NCBI GenBank assembly: GCA_910583945.1 | Contig: CAJTYF010000032.1 | Coordinates: forward strand, 1 to 16,995 | DNA length: 16,995 bases | Source of the DNA: an uncultured Bacilli bacterium | Lineage (GTDB): Bacteria > Bacillota_I > Bacilli_A > RF39 > UBA660 | Direction: 5' to 3' | In this document: positions 1-8,063 of the stretch, in pieces | Position numbering within the stretch: the stretch's first letter is position 1 | Layout of the letters: each line of letters begins with the position of its first letter | The notes under the pieces: model-generated | What the model saw: only the letters and a program-made list of their open reading frames with translations | Databases searched by the model: none | Told to the model about the DNA's origin: nothing | Made by a program: the position numbers and the translations under genes

Positions 1-237
1 GAAATAGAAGATACAGGAATAGGAATAAAAGAGGAAGAAATACAGAATATTTTTACTCCATTTAAAAAAACGAGCGCTACCAAAAATAGTTCTTATTCTG
101 GTGTAGGAGTGGGTTTATCAATTACAAAAAGTTTGCTTGAAAAAGTAAATGGAGAGATTAAAGTTTTTTCAAAAAACGAAAATGGAACGAAAGTAATTTT
201 GAGTCTACCAATAGAAAAAAGAGAGAGACAATCCTAA
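1..237 (+). CDS. Sensor histidine kinase, C-terminal end of the ATPase domain (partial)
   Basis: Only the last 78 residues are in the window; the start lies upstream. They form the end of a HATPase_c (GHKL) ATP-binding domain. The G1 box DTGIGI is at fragment residues 4-9, the F-box-like FTPFKK at 18-23, and the G2 box GVGVGLSI at 34-41, followed by the final beta strands and a short basic tail ending in TAA. In this family the domain binds ATP and phosphorylates a histidine in the preceding DHp domain, usually in a membrane-bound two-component sensor. No response regulator is visible downstream, so its partner must lie upstream or elsewhere. The sensed signal cannot be judged from this fragment. 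The ATPase assignment is firm. Confidence 0.9.
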   Translation, partial: EIEDTGIGIKEEEIQNIFTPFKKTSATKNSSYSGVGVGLSITKSLLEKVNGEIKVFSKNENGTKVILSLPIEKRERQS

Positions 238-300
238 TATAAAATAAGAAAGAGTATTACCGAACGAAAATTAACCTTACTGTAGAAAATAAAAAATGAG

Positions 301-335
301 TGATTTAGTTAAATTGATAAATCAAAATTTTTGTA
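301..335 (+). terminator. Possible weak terminator after the kinase gene
   Basis: Inverted repeat TGATTTA (301-307) and TAAATCA (318-324) around a 10-base loop, followed a few bases later by a short T run (328-332). The stem is AT-rich and the T run does not abut it, so termination here is only a possibility. The rest of 238-394 shows nothing I can assign. Confidence 0.25.
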
Positions 336-394
336 GACGAACACAATAGGAGTATTAAAAAAATAATCGCATACTTGATAATGAAAATTATGTA

Positions 395-423
395 TTGCTA
401 AAACACATTAAAAATTTTATAAT
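395..423 (+). promoter_or_regulatory. Predicted sigma-A promoter of rny
   Basis: A perfect -10 TATAAT (418-423) lies 17 bases after a -35-like TTGCTA (395-400, four of six consensus bases). The start site would be near 430, about 46 bases before the rny ATG, which is preceded by GGAGG at 464-468. Confidence 0.6.
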
Positions 424-475
424 TAAACTATAGATATTAAAAAAAATTATATCTTAAAATAATGGAGGAAGAAAA

Positions 476-2032
476 ATGAATACAAATATAATAACCATTA
501 TTTTAGCTTTAATTATCGGAATTATTATCGGAGCAATTGTAATTGTGGTGATGGATTATATTCGAGTAAACAATGCCACTAAAAAAGCCGAAAAACTATT
601 GCAAGACGCTAAAAAAGAAGCGGATAAGCATAAAAGAGACGTTTTATTAGAAATAAAAGAAGAATCCTTTAAATTAAAAAGTGAAGCTGAGAAAGAAATA
701 AAACAAAAAAAAGAAGAAATAAAAGATTCAGAATCAAGATTAATGCAAAGAGAAAACAATCTAGACAAAAGAGATGAGATGTTACAAAAACGAGATGCAA
801 TGCTTGATGAAAGAGATAATAATTTATTAACAAAACAAAAAGAATTACAAGAAAAAGAAGCTAAAATGGAGGACATGCTTAAAGAAGAAATAAAAAAATT
901 AGAAAGTATTTCTAAAATAACAAGAGAAAAAGCAAAAGACTTAATTATGAAAAGAGTCGAAAATGAAATGGCGATAGAAATGACAAATTTCATCAAAGAA
1001 AAAGAAAGAGAGGCAAGGCTGATTGCCAACGATAAAGCAAAAGATCTAATTGTATCCAGTATGCAACGCTATTCAGAAGATGTAGCCAGTGAACAAACCG
1101 TCAGTACAATTAATTTACCAAATGATGAAATGAAAGGCCGCTTAATTGGAAGAGAAGGAAGAAATATTAGAACCATTGAGTCAGTGACTGGTGTAGATTT
1201 AATTATCGATGATACACCCGAAGCCATTGTCATTTCCTCTTTTGATCCGTTAAGAAGAGAAATTGCTAAAGTAACCATCGAAACACTTATTAAAGATGGA
1301 AGAATTCACCCTTCTCGTATTGAAGAAGTTTACGATAAAGTAGAAAAAGACATCAACAACAAAATAACCGAAATTGGAACCAATACTTTATTTGAATTAG
1401 GTATAACCAATGTTGACCCTGATTTAGTTCATTTAATAGGAAAATTACACTTTAGAACCAGTTATGGTCAAAATGCTTTGACCCATTCTATTGAAGTGGC
1501 AAATCTAGCCGGACTCATGGCAAGTGAAATAGGAGAGAACATCAGTCTAGCGAAAAGAGCGGGACTTTTACATGATATAGGAAAATCAATTGATTATGAA
1601 GTAGAAGGTTCTCATGTGGAAATTGGTGTAGACATTGCTAAAAAATTTCATGAAGACGAAGTCGTATTAAATGCCATCGCATCCCATCATGGAGACGAAG
1701 CTCAAACGAGTATTATTTCGGTTTTAGTTCAGGTTGCTGACACTTTATCCGCCGCACGTCCAGGAGCGAGAAACGATTCTCTTGAAAATTACATTAAAAG
1801 GTTAGAACAATTAGAGGAAATCGGGACTTCTTTTGAAGGCGTTGAAAAAGCCTATGCGATGCAAGCTGGTAGAGAAATACGTATTATGGTTAAACCAGAA
1901 GAAGTGGACGATACAAAAAGCATTAAAATGGCTAGAGATATTAAAGCTAAAATTGAATCAGAACTTCAATATCCTGGAACCATTAAAATAACAGTTATTC
2001 GTGAAACTAGAGCACAAGAAGAAGCAAAATAG
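476..2032 (+). CDS. rny: Ribonuclease Y
   Basis: RNase Y is the membrane-anchored endoribonuclease that starts decay and processing of many mRNAs in Bacillota. The order is canonical: an N-terminal membrane helix at about residues 6-26, a long charged coiled coil at about 30-190, a KH RNA-binding domain with GRLIGREGRN near 220, and an HD domain with H337 (HSIEVA) and the metal-binding HDIGK motif at H366-D367. The length of 518 residues is normal for the family, and a strong GGAGG site stands 7 bases before the ATG, so the start is secure. It has its own promoter at 395-423 and a terminator overlapping its stop codon, so it is probably monocistronic. RNase J is encoded about 2.2 kb away on the other strand; in model Bacilli these nucleases act in the same decay network. 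Confidence 0.98.
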   Translation: MNTNIITIILALIIGIIIGAIVIVVMDYIRVNNATKKAEKLLQDAKKEADKHKRDVLLEIKEESFKLKSEAEKEIKQKKEEIKDSESRLMQRENNLDKRDEMLQKRDAMLDERDNNLLTKQKELQEKEAKMEDMLKEEIKKLESISKITREKAKDLIMKRVENEMAIEMTNFIKEKEREARLIANDKAKDLIVSSMQRYSEDVASEQTVSTINLPNDEMKGRLIGREGRNIRTIESVTGVDLIIDDTPEAIVISSFDPLRREIAKVTIETLIKDGRIHPSRIEEVYDKVEKDINNKITEIGTNTLFELGITNVDPDLVHLIGKLHFRTSYGQNALTHSIEVANLAGLMASEIGENISLAKRAGLLHDIGKSIDYEVEGSHVEIGVDIAKKFHEDEVVLNAIASHHGDEAQTSIISVLVQVADTLSAARPGARNDSLENYIKRLEQLEEIGTSFEGVEKAYAMQAGREIRIMVKPEEVDDTKSIKMARDIKAKIESELQYPGTIKITVIRETRAQEEAK

Positions 2033-2043
2033 CTTCTTTTTTC
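2019..2043 (+). terminator. Intrinsic terminator of rny, overlapping its stop codon
   Basis: Stem AAGAAGC (2019-2025) pairs with GCTTCTT (2032-2038) around a six-base loop and runs into a T-rich tract. The TAG stop (2030-2032) sits in the loop and at the base of the descending arm, so the hairpin is partly coding. Confidence 0.7.
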
Positions 2044-2086
2044 TCTAATAAAAAATAAATTAGAAAGAGTAAGGAAAAGAAAAAAT

Positions 2087-3313
2087 ATGAAAATAGACTA
2101 TGAAAGAACTAAAAAAGAGCAAATAAAATTGTTTAATTTAGCCTTAGGCATAAAATCAGAAAACTTTCTTTTAAAAAAAATAAGTTTTAAAAGACCTAAA
2201 ACATTTTTTAATCTTTGTTTAAGAAATTATTTTGTTGGTTTAACGCTTTTTAGCTTATGTGTATTGATTGATTTTTTCTTTTTAGAAGATTTAAGCGAAG
2301 GACTCATTGGAATACTTATATTGCTTCTTTTTCTAAATACTTTCTTTTTAATAAAAGGGACAATAACAATAATCGTTTCTAAAAAAATACCTTTAAAAGG
2401 ACAAATAGAAGTAAATGAAAAAGAAATCATTGAAACTTCAAATCAAAGAGAAAAAAAGTTGCCTTGGATAGAAATCATCTCCATCTTTAAAATCGAGGAA
2501 AATTTATTTATTTTTGGAAAGAAAAATAAAATCATTTGTGTAGAAGGAACAAGTGAGTTAGAAAATAAAATAAAAGAGTATACTTCTAATAAACCTGTTC
2601 TAAACAAAAAAAGCTACAAAAACATTTTTTCAAAACTATTTATGGATGGTGTGGTTTATATCATACCTTCTATAATTATTATTTTAAGTGCTTTTGCCTT
2701 TGCTTTTTATAATTCGTACCAATTAGAAGAAGAACTCTATAAAGTAATAATAAAAGAGGAGATTGATGAAACTTTACAAACTTATGGAAAATATCAAGTG
2801 GTAGAAAAAGAATTAAAAAACTTATATTACGATTACTATCGCCTAAAAGAAAGCTATGAAAAGAATTCAGCTGTTGGCCTTTTTTCTAACTTAACCGCTA
2901 TTTATTTACAAAATAATAGAGAAGAGTTAATTCATTTAAAAAATAAATTACCTAAATACGTTGAAATTTCTGAAAAACAAATTGAAAAAATATATAATTT
3001 ACTAAGTCCTCAAGAAGAATTAAAACGAATTGAGAAATATAATGTTGATGAAATTTTTGTTGATATTTATAGTAGCTATGCTTTATTTAATCAATCCAGT
3101 TATCAAAATTATTGGTTTAATGAAATGGAACAAAATCAAATAAAAATGAGCTATTTTGATGAATTGTTAAACATTTTAACAAAAAAAGAAAATTGTTGGG
3201 AAATACAAGAGAATAAATTATATTTTTGTAGTGAAGAAGACACAACCTTATACAACCATTACTATGATTTAATCCTTCAAAATGAAACCACAGACACTAA
3301 AGTGACCCTGTAA
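2087..3313 (+). CDS. Unrecognised membrane protein with a possible PH-like loop (YcxB-like?)
   Basis: I do not recognise this 408-residue protein. A basic N-terminal stretch is followed by a hydrophobic hairpin (about residues 47-66 and 72-96). Next is a hydrophilic segment of roughly 90 residues whose beta pattern around LPWIEIISIFKIEENLFIF (125-143) recalls the W-x-E-I strand of YcxB-like or bacterial PH domains. A third helix lies at about 188-209, and the last 200 residues are helical, rich in Tyr, Glu and Lys, and probably extracytoplasmic. An AAGGA-type ribosome binding site precedes the ATG. It follows the rny terminator by about 45 bases and I see no clear promoter of its own, so read-through is possible. 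No cell-wall anchor or catalytic motif is visible. The membrane topology is well supported; the PH-like call is a guess from strand pattern. Confidence 0.8.
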   Translation: MKIDYERTKKEQIKLFNLALGIKSENFLLKKISFKRPKTFFNLCLRNYFVGLTLFSLCVLIDFFFLEDLSEGLIGILILLLFLNTFFLIKGTITIIVSKKIPLKGQIEVNEKEIIETSNQREKKLPWIEIISIFKIEENLFIFGKKNKIICVEGTSELENKIKEYTSNKPVLNKKSYKNIFSKLFMDGVVYIIPSIIIILSAFAFAFYNSYQLEEELYKVIIKEEIDETLQTYGKYQVVEKELKNLYYDYYRLKESYEKNSAVGLFSNLTAIYLQNNREELIHLKNKLPKYVEISEKQIEKIYNLLSPQEELKRIEKYNVDEIFVDIYSSYALFNQSSYQNYWFNEMEQNQIKMSYFDELLNILTKKENCWEIQENKLYFCSEEDTTLYNHYYDLILQNETTDTKVTL

Positions 3314-3331
3314 AAAATAAAAAAAGAAAAA

Positions 3332-4158
3332 TCACTCATTTAATTTTTCTATTTCTTCTAATGTAAGATCCGTAAATTTAGAAATCACTTCAGGCTTAAA
3401 GTTTTCTTTTAACATCTTTTTGGCTGTTGCAATTTTTCCTTGTTTGATTCCTTCTTTTTTAGCAATACTTATATCCGTGTTATAACACTTTCTTTGGTCT
3501 TCTTCACGAGTCATGTATTCCATAAATCTTGGATCATTATTTAGATTGATTAAATCTTCCATATATTTTTTCACTCTCTCATTCTTTTTGGAAAATAAAA
3601 GTAATTCTTCCTTTTCTAACCCTAACAAAATCAAATATTTGAATTCTTCTATTTTACTTACATTTTTAGAATACCAAAACTCTAAGATTTTGTTCATATT
3701 CATTTCATAGATGAGAAAGCTATCGATATAACACTCATTTTTTTTATTGCTGACTTGATAAATTTCGACTTCATTCTTAGTTTTTAAATGTTCTTTTTGA
3801 TTCATTCCATAAGTTAAATTTAATAAAATGACTTTAATAAAGAGGATTATATTCTTCTCCTCTTAAAGTAACGTTAGCATAGATATTGCTAATAAAGGCC
3901 ATATTTCGATAATTTAAATAATCACGATTACTGTTTCACTTCAATATCAATAATACCGATATTGGTTTCTAATAATAAATCTAAAGTTTTTCTTCTAATA
4001 AAGAGATTGCCATTATTCTATTCACTATTTTTGATTAGAATCTTTTTGACTTTAATTTTTAAAGCGGTTTCTAAAATTTTTTTTATCAAATCTTCATTTT
4101 CTTTTTTCGACATCATTTCTTTAAAAGGAACGTCATAACGACAACTATACAATTTCAT
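3332..4158 (-). pseudogene. Decayed Rpn-family (transposase_31 / PD-(D/E)XK) nuclease gene
   Basis: Rpn proteins are recombination-promoting nucleases spread in multiple copies in many gut bacteria. The original start is visible: ATG at 4158-4156 after AGGAAG, opening MKLYSCRYDVPFKEMMSKKE. Reading is broken by an in-frame TAG at 4020-4018. The same frame continues through LDLLLETNIGIIDIEVK, the region of the family's Asp/Glu catalytic core, to TAA at 3930-3928. A frame change at about 3927 restores RDYLNYRNMAFISNIYANV, ending in TAA at 3836-3834. A second frame change near 3810 leads into a 157-residue open frame (3805-3332) with the family's C-terminal region, including the helical EGIKQGKIATAKKML. 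Three stops and two shifts make a full-length product impossible. The remaining 157-residue frame lacks the catalytic half and a ribosome binding site. Total length of about 275 codons fits the family. Confidence 0.85.
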
Positions 4159-4219
4159 TCTATTTTACTTCCTATAATAAATATTAACGTAAAATTGGCT
4201 ATTTCCTTTTTTTAGAAGC

Positions 4220-4258
4220 GAGAAAAATAAAAAATCTAACACTATTTCTGTTAGATTT
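4220..4258 (-). terminator. Strong intrinsic terminator of rnj
   Basis: Read on the minus strand, AAATCTAACA (4258-4249) pairs perfectly with TGTTAGATTT (4241-4232) around a seven-base loop and is followed by a T-rich tract. The ascending arm begins inside the rnj stop codon. Confidence 0.9.
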
Positions 4259-5933
4259 AATTTTCTTTAACCTCCATAATAACTGGAATAATAATAGGAT
4301 GTCGACCTGTAAGGTCACTAATATATGGATGTAGTTCTAAAATAATTTGATTCTTTAAATCAGTATAGTTATAATTTCCTTTATCTAAAGTACTATTAAC
4401 AATATAAGTAACTTTTCTTTCAATATGATTAATTAAATCACTATTTTCGTTTACCATGACAAATCCTCTGGTTGTTACATTAGGTTTTATAAGTAATTTT
4501 TTTGTAAAAGGATTAATATTTAAGATGGTGAGTAGAATACCATCATTACTCATTAATTTACGATCTTTAATCACAATACTTCCAATATCTCCAATTCGAG
4601 AGCCATCAACATAAATATCTCCTGCCTGAATATCTTCCCCACGATGAACACCATTTTGATCCATAATAAGGGTATTACCATTTTTCATAATAAAGATATT
4701 TTCTTTTGGAATCCCACACATTTCTCCTAGCTCAGCGTGTTTTTTTAACATACGGTACTCGCCGTGACAAGGCATAAAGTACTCAGGTTTAATAAGACGA
4801 AGCATTAATTTTTGTTCCTCTTGTTTACCATGCCCTGAAGCATGAATGTCACTAAATTCACTATTTGTAAAAACGTGAACGCCCTTTAAATACAATTTAT
4901 TAATAACCTTATTAACACTATCCGCATTTCCTGGAATTGGATTAGAAGAGAAGACGACTAAATCATCAGGAACAAGAGTAATTTGCTTATGAGTACCATT
5001 TGCAATTCGTGATAAAGCGGCCAATGGTTCACCTTGCGAGCCTGTACATAAAACACAAACTTCATTTTTCTTTAAAGACTTAGTATCATTAAAATCAACA
5101 AAAATATCTTTATCTTTAATAAGCCCATTATTTAAAGCAAGCTCAACAATTGTTTTCATACTTCTTCCATCCACAACAATTTTACGATTGTGTTTTTTAC
5201 ACGTTTCCGCAATATGTTTAATACGATAAATGTTTGAAGCAAACGTGGCAATAATAATTCGAGCGGGGTGTTTATTAATAATATTTTCTAATGCTTCATC
5301 AACGACATTTTCACTGGCTGAGAATCCAGGAGATAAAGCATTCGTACTATCACTCATTAAAAGTTTAACACCTTGTTCACTGATTCGAGCCATTTTATGT
5401 AAATCAGGAGCGGGTCCAATCGGTGTCAAATCGAATTTAAAATCACCCGTTTCAAAAATCGTCCCATTTGGTGTATGAATCGCTAAAGCATAAGAATCAG
5501 GAATAGAGTGGGTGGTATTTACAAACTCAAGGGTAAAATACTTTGTTTTAATGACTGAATCACCACTGACCGCTTCCATTTCTTGATATTTAATATTTTG
5601 ATCCACTAGTTTTTTATTAATTAAATCCAAAGCAATTTTCGCCGCATAGATTTTAGGAATGCGTACACTTTGTAAAAGATAGGGAATTCCTCCAATATGA
5701 TCTTCATGACCATGAGTGATGACAAGACCCACAATTTTATCCTCGTTTTGTTTTAAATACGTCACATCCTGAATAACGGCATCTACACCTAACAAATCAT
5801 CTGTTGGAAACATCACTCCCGCATCCACAATTAAAATTTCATCTTTATGTGAGACCACATACATATTTTTACCCACTTCGCCTAAGCCACCTAAAGCAAC
5901 AATAGACGTACTGGTTCCATCTTTTTTTATCAT
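4257..5933 (-). CDS. rnj: Ribonuclease J
   Basis: RNase J is a zinc-dependent metallo-beta-lactamase/beta-CASP enzyme with 5'-3' exonuclease and endonuclease activity on mRNA and rRNA precursors. Visible motifs are GGLGEVGKN near residue 15, the zinc-binding HGHEDH (H74, H76, D78, H79), H142 in THSIPDS, D164 in TGDFKFD, DSTN near 195, and a late PCHGEYRML. The open frame extends upstream to 5993, but I place the start at ATG 5933. AGAGGAAAG stands just before it, the protein then begins MIKKDGTSTSIVALGGLGEV as in homologues, and its 558 residues are the usual length. It is transcribed alone from a consensus promoter at 6078-6050, through an AU-rich leader of about 110 bases, to a strong terminator. 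The rpoY gene often placed upstream of rnjA in Bacilli is not seen. J1 and J2 cannot be separated here. Confidence 0.97.
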   Translation of the reverse strand: MIKKDGTSTSIVALGGLGEVGKNMYVVSHKDEILIVDAGVMFPTDDLLGVDAVIQDVTYLKQNEDKIVGLVITHGHEDHIGGIPYLLQSVRIPKIYAAKIALDLINKKLVDQNIKYQEMEAVSGDSVIKTKYFTLEFVNTTHSIPDSYALAIHTPNGTIFETGDFKFDLTPIGPAPDLHKMARISEQGVKLLMSDSTNALSPGFSASENVVDEALENIINKHPARIIIATFASNIYRIKHIAETCKKHNRKIVVDGRSMKTIVELALNNGLIKDKDIFVDFNDTKSLKKNEVCVLCTGSQGEPLAALSRIANGTHKQITLVPDDLVVFSSNPIPGNADSVNKVINKLYLKGVHVFTNSEFSDIHASGHGKQEEQKLMLRLIKPEYFMPCHGEYRMLKKHAELGEMCGIPKENIFIMKNGNTLIMDQNGVHRGEDIQAGDIYVDGSRIGDIGSIVIKDRKLMSNDGILLTILNINPFTKKLLIKPNVTTRGFVMVNENSDLINHIERKVTYIVNSTLDKGNYNYTDLKNQIILELHPYISDLTGRHPIIIPVIMEVKEN

Positions 5934-6049
5934 AATATTACTTTCCTCTCTAAAGTACAGCTTTATTTCACCCAAAATAAAAAATAAAATCAAAAAATAT
6001 ATTTAAATATAAACATCTTAGATAAAAATAAAGTTCTTTTTCTTCCAAT

Positions 6050-6078
6050 ATTATAATCGTTTTTGTTTTTTTTGTCTA
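6050..6078 (-). promoter_or_regulatory. Predicted sigma-A promoter of rnj
   Basis: On the minus strand, -35 TAGACA (6078-6073) and -10 TATAAT (6055-6050) are separated by 17 bases, an almost perfect sigma-A promoter. The start site would be near 6043. Confidence 0.8.
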
Positions 6079-6148
6079 TTCTTTTCTAAAACAGAATGTC
6101 AATTAAGAAAAAACAAATTTAAAAAAATCGCTTACTTGAATAAATACA

Positions 6149-6157
6149 TGTTATAAT
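6149..6157 (+). promoter_or_regulatory. Extended -10 promoter of the pilin-ftsY-ylxM unit
   Basis: TGTTATAAT is a perfect extended -10 element (TG, one base, TATAAT at 6152-6157). No good -35 is present at 17 bases upstream, as is common for extended -10 promoters. The start site would be near 6164, leaving only about 10 leader bases. This excludes the ATG at 6156, which overlaps the -10 itself, as translation start. Confidence 0.6.
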
Positions 6158-6173
6158 GGATGTGGTGAGAAAC

Positions 6174-6617
6174 ATGAATCAAAAAAAGGGTTTTACATTA
6201 GTAGAATTATTAGCAGTTTTAGTGGTTTTAGCAATTGTTATAACGGTTGCAAGTAGTAGTGTTTATCGGTTAGTGAATCGAGCTAAAGCAGACACAGCAA
6301 GTGAAATGCGAAATTCTTTAAAAGAAGCAGCCTTAAATTATGTGATGGGAAACATTCATTTAGACAAATGTCCACCAGTTGATGCAAATAAAGAATATAC
6401 AGAATCTGAAATAAATAACTTGCCATCATCTTGTAAAAAAGAAATAAAGGCAAGTGTACTTGTAGAAAGTAATGATTTTGAAGACTCAAGAGGTTTTTGT
6501 TATCCGAAAAATGGCAATGGCGAAGAAGCGGTGGTAATCGTTTATCGTTTTAGTGATAAAAATGGAAACAGTGAATATAAGGCTTTTGTAAATGAAAAGT
6601 ATTGTACAAATGGTTAA
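6174..6617 (+). CDS. Type IV prepilin-like protein
   Basis: This 147-residue protein carries a textbook type IV prepilin N-terminus: a short basic leader MNQKKG, then FTLVELL and about 20 hydrophobic residues. Cleavage is expected between G6 and F7 by a prepilin peptidase, with the conserved Glu at mature position 5. The C-terminal domain has four cysteines that could form two disulfides. Families of this type form type IV pili, competence pseudopili (ComGC-like) or type II secretion pseudopili; which one is not decidable. The open frame reaches ATG 6156, but that codon lies inside the -10 element. ATG 6174, preceded by GGTGAG, gives the standard leader. It is the first gene of a unit with ftsY (11-base gap) and ylxM. 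No pilus ATPase or prepilin peptidase is in the window. Confidence 0.92.
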   Translation: MNQKKGFTLVELLAVLVVLAIVITVASSSVYRLVNRAKADTASEMRNSLKEAALNYVMGNIHLDKCPPVDANKEYTESEINNLPSSCKKEIKASVLVESNDFEDSRGFCYPKNGNGEEAVVIVYRFSDKNGNSEYKAFVNEKYCTNG

Positions 6618-6628
6618 GGAGGTTTAAA

Positions 6629-7621
6629 ATGGGTTTATTTGATAAATTAAAAAATATTGTCAAAAATAAAAATAATAATGAACAAAATAAAGAAACAGAA
6701 GAAAGTTACGATAAAGGCTTAAAAAAAACAAGAGAAGAGTTTGTATCGAAATTAAGTTTATTGGGAATAAAATACACACGTGTGAGTGAAGAGTATTTTG
6801 AGGAATTAGAAGATTTATTAATCTCCGCTGATATTGGAGTTAATACCGTTTTCAAATTTATGGATAAATTAAGAAATCGTGTTAAATCAGAAAAAATTGA
6901 AGACACGAAAGAATTAATGGAAGTCATTGTCGATGAGCTTTTCATAATATACGTTAATAATGAATCTTTAAACACTAGTTTAAAAATAAACAACGAAGGC
7001 CCAACAGTCGTTTTAATGGTTGGTGTAAATGGTGTAGGAAAAACAACAACGATTGCTAAACTTGCCTACAAATACAAGCAATTAGGAAAGAAAGTCGGAA
7101 TGATTGCAGGAGATACCTTCCGAGCTGGTGCTGTGGAACAACTAGAAATATGGGCTAAAAAAACCGAGTGTTTCTTTTATGGAAAAGACAATACAGACCC
7201 AGCTGGAGTTATTTATGATGGCTTAAATGAAGCGCTAAAAGAAAAGTGTGATTTAATCTTTATTGATACCGCTGGAAGACTTCAAAACAAAGTGAATTTG
7301 ATGAAAGAACTTGAAAAAATGAATAAAGTCATTGCTAAAATTATTCCGAATGCCCCTCATGAAACGCTTTTAGTCATCGATGCCGCAACGGGTCAAAATG
7401 GCATTATGCAAGCCAAAGCTTTTAAAGAAATTACACAAATAACTGGTATTGTTTTAACTAAATTAGATGGAACCGCTAAAGGGGGTATCGTTTTAGCAAT
7501 TAAAGAGGAAGTGGATATTCCCGTTAAATTTATTGGTTTAGGGGAAAAAATGACGGACCTTCAAACGTTTGATATAGAAGAGTACATTTATGGACTATTT
7601 AAAGGTATGATGGATGACTAG
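6629..7621 (+). CDS. ftsY: Signal recognition particle receptor FtsY
   Basis: FtsY is the SRP receptor GTPase that docks ribosome-SRP complexes at the membrane for insertion of membrane and secreted proteins. The NG domain is complete: P-loop GVNGVGKTT at residues 132-140, DTFRAGA at 162-168, DTAGR at 213-217 and TKLDG at 277-281, followed by the family's C-terminal GLGEKMTDLQTFD. The N-terminal acidic A region is only about 25-30 residues, with an amphipathic MGLFDKLKN start, normal for Gram-positive bacteria. I chose ATG 6629 over the upstream in-frame ATG 6602 because AAGGAGG (6616-6622) precedes it and 330 residues match the family. The ribosome binding site overlaps the pilin stop codon, and the 3' end overlaps ylxM by 8 bases, so translational coupling is likely. 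Confidence 0.98.
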   Translation: MGLFDKLKNIVKNKNNNEQNKETEESYDKGLKKTREEFVSKLSLLGIKYTRVSEEYFEELEDLLISADIGVNTVFKFMDKLRNRVKSEKIEDTKELMEVIVDELFIIYVNNESLNTSLKINNEGPTVVLMVGVNGVGKTTTIAKLAYKYKQLGKKVGMIAGDTFRAGAVEQLEIWAKKTECFFYGKDNTDPAGVIYDGLNEALKEKCDLIFIDTAGRLQNKVNLMKELEKMNKVIAKIIPNAPHETLLVIDAATGQNGIMQAKAFKEITQITGIVLTKLDGTAKGGIVLAIKEEVDIPVKFIGLGEKMTDLQTFDIEEYIYGLFKGMMDD

Positions 7622-7919
7622 AGACGAGGAATACATTTATTACAATAATTTATTTGATATTTACGGTGAACTTTTAACAGCAAGAGAACAAGAAATATTC
7701 AACCTTTTTTATGAAGAAGATTTATCCTTAGGAGAAATAGCAACCCATTCTAACGTAAGTAAAAGCTCTATTGGCAAGACTATTAAAGTCATCAATCAAA
7801 AATTAGAAAAGTACGAAGAAAAACTAAAAATACTAAATAAAAAAGAAAAGATAGCCAAGATATTAAAGAATAATAATGAATACGAACAAGTGATGCAAAT
7901 ATTAAACGATGAAGGTTAA
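7614..7919 (+). CDS. ylxM: YlxM-family helix-turn-helix protein linked to SRP
   Basis: This 101-residue protein is all helical, with a sigma-70 region 4-like helix-turn-helix: LTAREQEIFNLFYEEDLSLGEIATHSNVSKSSIGKTI spans about residues 16-55 (core LGEIATHSNVSKSSI), followed by a charged helix. It matches the UPF0122/YlxM family, which associates with SRP and modulates targeting GTPases in streptococci. The ATG at 7614 lies inside the end of ftsY (8-base overlap), so it is very probably translated by coupling. In most Bacillota ffh follows ylxM directly; here the next genes are the pilin-like cluster, so ffh must be elsewhere. Confidence 0.93.
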   Translation: MTRDEEYIYYNNLFDIYGELLTAREQEIFNLFYEEDLSLGEIATHSNVSKSSIGKTIKVINQKLEKYEEKLKILNKKEKIAKILKNNNEYEQVMQILNDEG

Positions 7920-7924
7920 TTTTA

Positions 7925-7942
7925 AACATTTTAAAAAATGTT
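7925..7942 (+). repeat. Perfect inverted repeat just upstream of the cluster promoter
   Basis: AACATTTT (7925-7932) and AAAATGTT (7935-7942) form a perfect 18-base palindrome with a 2-base centre, ending one base before the -35 element at 7944. It has no following T run, so it is a poor terminator. Its position suits an operator. Confidence 0.5.
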
Positions 7943-7943
7943 A

Positions 7944-7972
7944 TTGATATTATAGAAGAAAAAAGATATAAT
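7944..7972 (+). promoter_or_regulatory. Consensus promoter of the four-paralog/TadZ-like operon
   Basis: -35 TTGATA (7944-7949) and -10 TATAAT (7967-7972) are separated by 17 bases. The start site would be near 7979, giving an 85-base leader that ends in a strong GAGGAGG site. The promoter separates the pilin-like genes from ftsY-ylxM. Confidence 0.8.
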
Positions 7973-8063
7973 AAAACTAGATTAGGGATTGATATTCATG
8001 GTGTTGAGCGTTATACTAAACATCTATTTGCATTAATTCCTAGAAAAGAGGAGGAATTTTTAT

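Noticed and set aside
296..349. Mini-frame of 17 codons (MSDLVKLINQNF...) between the kinase and rny as a possible leader peptide.
   Set aside because: No ribosome binding site, and it lies upstream of the predicted rny start site, so it would not be on that transcript.
556..1278. Minus-strand open frames inside rny.
   Set aside because: They lie opposite a fully conserved gene, are Ser/Phe/Ile-rich as expected of antisense to lysine-rich coding, and have no ribosome binding sites.
3300..3345. AGTGA / TCACT inverted repeat after the three-helix protein gene as a terminator.
   Set aside because: Only five base pairs with a loop of about 27 bases and no T run directly after the stem.
3332..3805. 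The 157-codon frame as an independent functional gene.
   Set aside because: It is only the C-terminal half of an Rpn-type protein. Its ATG has no ribosome binding site, and the matching N-terminal half continues upstream with stops and frameshifts.
5230..5478. Plus-strand open frame of 82 codons inside rnj.
   Set aside because: Shadow of the conserved beta-CASP region of RNase J, with no ribosome binding site or promoter.
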